This document shows, piece by piece, positions 5,749-6,726 of a DNA stretch of 6,726 nt. Position 1 is the stretch's first letter. The number at the start of each line of letters is the position of its first letter. This DNA comes from CAZPZZ01 sp964591245 (GTDB lineage Bacteria; Acidobacteriota; Vicinamibacteria; Vicinamibacterales; UBA8438): positions 1-6,726 of the forward strand of contig CAZPZZ010000190.1 in NCBI GenBank assembly GCA_964591245.1. The letters are read 5' to 3'. A program made the translations under genes and the position numbers. The notes under the pieces are model-generated. The model saw only the letters and a list, made by a program, of their open reading frames with translations, did not search any database and was not told the origin of the DNA.

Positions 5749-6495
5749 CTACTGCACACTCGAATCGTCTGATAATACCCGTTCCGTGAACAGCGTTTGG
5801 TAATAAGGCATCGCTTCCTGGACAAAGGGTTCATACTCATCGGGATACTCGAACTGGCGTTCCCTGTAAGGCTCAAAACCGGTCGTTTGAACTACGGAAT
5901 CATACCAGTGTTTTGCCCAGACTCCATCAGTTGCTCTCAACCCGGACTCCCAATGAAGCATGGATTCCATAAACGGAATTCCCAAAGCAGAACATAACTT
6001 CCGTAATACGACCGATGGTTGCTGCAATAATTCTCTGCTGTCAACGACCAGAGGTATCTGTCCAAGTTCATCACGCACAAATTGAAAGATCTCAGCCTGC
6101 TGTTGAAACCCGAGATCCTCAACCGTGACCGATTCGCGACGTCGCGCGTAAGAAGCCAGAACCTCGCGTGGATGGCGAATTAGAAAGCAATGCCGGAGAT
6201 GCGACATCCAAGCCCGGTCTATATGGTCCAGAAGATGGTGCGTCATATGCTTTTGATACCAGAACGGTTGCTGTCCCGGTATCGGTCCACAAAGGGACTG
6301 AGTTACCTCCTGCCAACTGGTTGACTGCGAGCGCACTACCTCTTCAAAGCCAGGGTGTTGGATCTGCGTGTGAACCAGGTAATGGGCATAGAGGGGTTCA
6401 ACGATTACCACACAATCCCCCCGGGATTCCCAGGCACGCATCATGGCAGTTGACAACGATCGAGGACCGGACCACATAGCAATATGACTTGTCAT
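5749..6495 (-). CDS. sulfotransferase-like P-loop protein, coupled to an aminotransferase gene
   Basis: A 248-residue protein with the PAPS-dependent sulfotransferase fold. The 5'-phosphosulfate loop is WSGPRSLST (8-16) at the very N-terminus after a short strand (HIAM). The 3'-phosphate-binding segment is FLIRHPREVLASY (104-116), with Arg107 and the following helix. VVDSRELLQQP (150-160) and the KLCSALGIPF stretch (167-175) are also typical. It would transfer sulfate from PAPS to an unknown acceptor in the cytoplasm, or use the fold for another nucleotide-dependent step. The start at 6495 is chosen because its ATG overlaps the TGA of the upstream aminotransferase gene as ATGA, with a weak AAGAAG before it. 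A GC-preceded ATG eight codons further upstream (6519) would lengthen the overlap and add a non-conserved tail. The overlap implies translational coupling. This domain is found fused to, or annotated with, branched-chain aminotransferases in other organisms as I recall, which fits the pairing. Confidence 0.78.
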   Translation of the reverse strand: MTSHIAMWSGPRSLSTAMMRAWESRGDCVVIVEPLYAHYLVHTQIQHPGFEEVVRSQSTSWQEVTQSLCGPIPGQQPFWYQKHMTHHLLDHIDRAWMSHLRHCFLIRHPREVLASYARRRESVTVEDLGFQQQAEIFQFVRDELGQIPLVVDSRELLQQPSVVLRKLCSALGIPFMESMLHWESGLRATDGVWAKHWYDSVVQTTGFEPYRERQFEYPDEYEPFVQEAMPYYQTLFTERVLSDDSSVQ

Positions 6496-6726
6496 GACAT
6501 TCTTCTTGGAGACGAACATTCCAAATGGATCAGTTTTTCGTAAAGCGATTGTAGTTCCGTCGTGACTGGTCCACAGGTTCCGTCTCCTATTTTCCGCCCA
6601 TCAACCTCAATCACCGGCATCAGACCTGCAAAGGTACCCGTGCAGAAAGCTTCATCTGCACTGTAAACCTGGGTCAGTGAAAAATCTTTTTCACGGGTTT
6701 CCCTTCCTGACTCACGCGCCAATCGT
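6492..6726 (-). CDS. class IV PLP aminotransferase (branched-chain or D-amino-acid type), C-terminal part only
   Basis: The last 77 complete codons of a gene that enters from the right edge. The piece contains LARESGRETREKDF, then ADEAFCTGTFAGLMPVIEVDG and KIGDGTCGPVTTELQ. These match the end of fold-type IV aminotransferases such as IlvE, where the equivalents are ADEVFMSGTAAEITPV and GEGRCGPVTKRI; the Ser/Thr-Gly-Thr loop binds the PLP phosphate. Such enzymes move the amino group between branched-chain (or D-) amino acids and 2-oxo acids in the cytoplasm. Unlike IlvE, the loop reads TGTFAG rather than SGTAAE, so specificity cannot be given. The PLP lysine lies outside the window. The TGA at 6494-6492 overlaps the start of the sulfotransferase-like gene, so the two form an operon read leftwards. 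Confidence 0.82.
   Translation of the reverse strand, partial: RLARESGRETREKDFSLTQVYSADEAFCTGTFAGLMPVIEVDGRKIGDGTCGPVTTELQSLYEKLIHLECSSPRRMS

Noticed and set aside
6496..6519. 8-codon extension of the sulfotransferase-like gene
   Set aside because: The P-loop strand begins right after the ATG at 6495, and the ATGA overlap with the aminotransferase stop is the typical coupled start.
1..6726. CRISPR array, tRNA/rRNA genes, insertion sequence or phage genes
   Set aside because: No regularly spaced repeats, no cloverleaf or rRNA segments, and no transposase, integrase or structural phage motifs were seen on either strand.

Overview
The window looks like a piece of a planctomycete (Planctomycetota) chromosome, probably a free-living aquatic or marine species. 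The evidence is the gene content: an exported DUF1080/3-keto-disaccharide hydrolase-type protein, a divergent long Nramp-like carrier, and a sulfotransferase-like gene overlapping a class IV aminotransferase. GC content is moderate, roughly half by eye. Shine-Dalgarno use is patchy: strong before the DUF1080 gene, moderate before the carrier, absent before the two esterase-like genes. The phylum call is an inference from family content, not from a marker gene.

Layout. Bases 1-676 hold no convincing complete gene. There may be the tail of an upstream reading frame (1-144), then an intergenic stretch containing a GC-rich, stop-poor block at about 411-560. A plus-strand group follows. It holds a carbohydrate-esterase-7 (acetyl xylan esterase / cephalosporin-C deacetylase) type hydrolase with an intact Ser-Asp-His triad (677-1609). 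Seventeen bases later comes a paralogue that keeps the fold signature but has lost the Asp, the His and the GxSxG glycine (1627-2544). A possible 34-residue overlapping small ORF (2544-2648) and the secreted DUF1080 protein (2701-3543) complete the group. After a 326-base gap with a candidate promoter and a perfect 12-bp palindrome comes a 550-residue Nramp-like membrane transporter (3870-5522), in which the DPGN metal-binding motif is replaced by GGGE. The 226-base convergent gap behind it carries an 8-bp inverted repeat and a possible 42-codon ORF with a Shine-Dalgarno. The right end is on the minus strand: the 3' end of a branched-chain/D-amino-acid aminotransferase-type gene (6492-6726, partial), overlapping by ATGA a PAPS-sulfotransferase-like gene (5749-6495).

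How the genes may work together. The two esterase-like genes and the DUF1080 gene suggest handling of acetylated or oxidised saccharides: deacetylation in the cytoplasm, and sugar binding or hydrolysis outside it. The aminotransferase and sulfotransferase-like genes are almost certainly co-translated. The carrier's substrate cannot be read from sequence, because its canonical metal ligands are missing. The most notable features are the active/degenerate esterase pair, the remodelled Nramp motif and the aminotransferase-sulfotransferase overlap.
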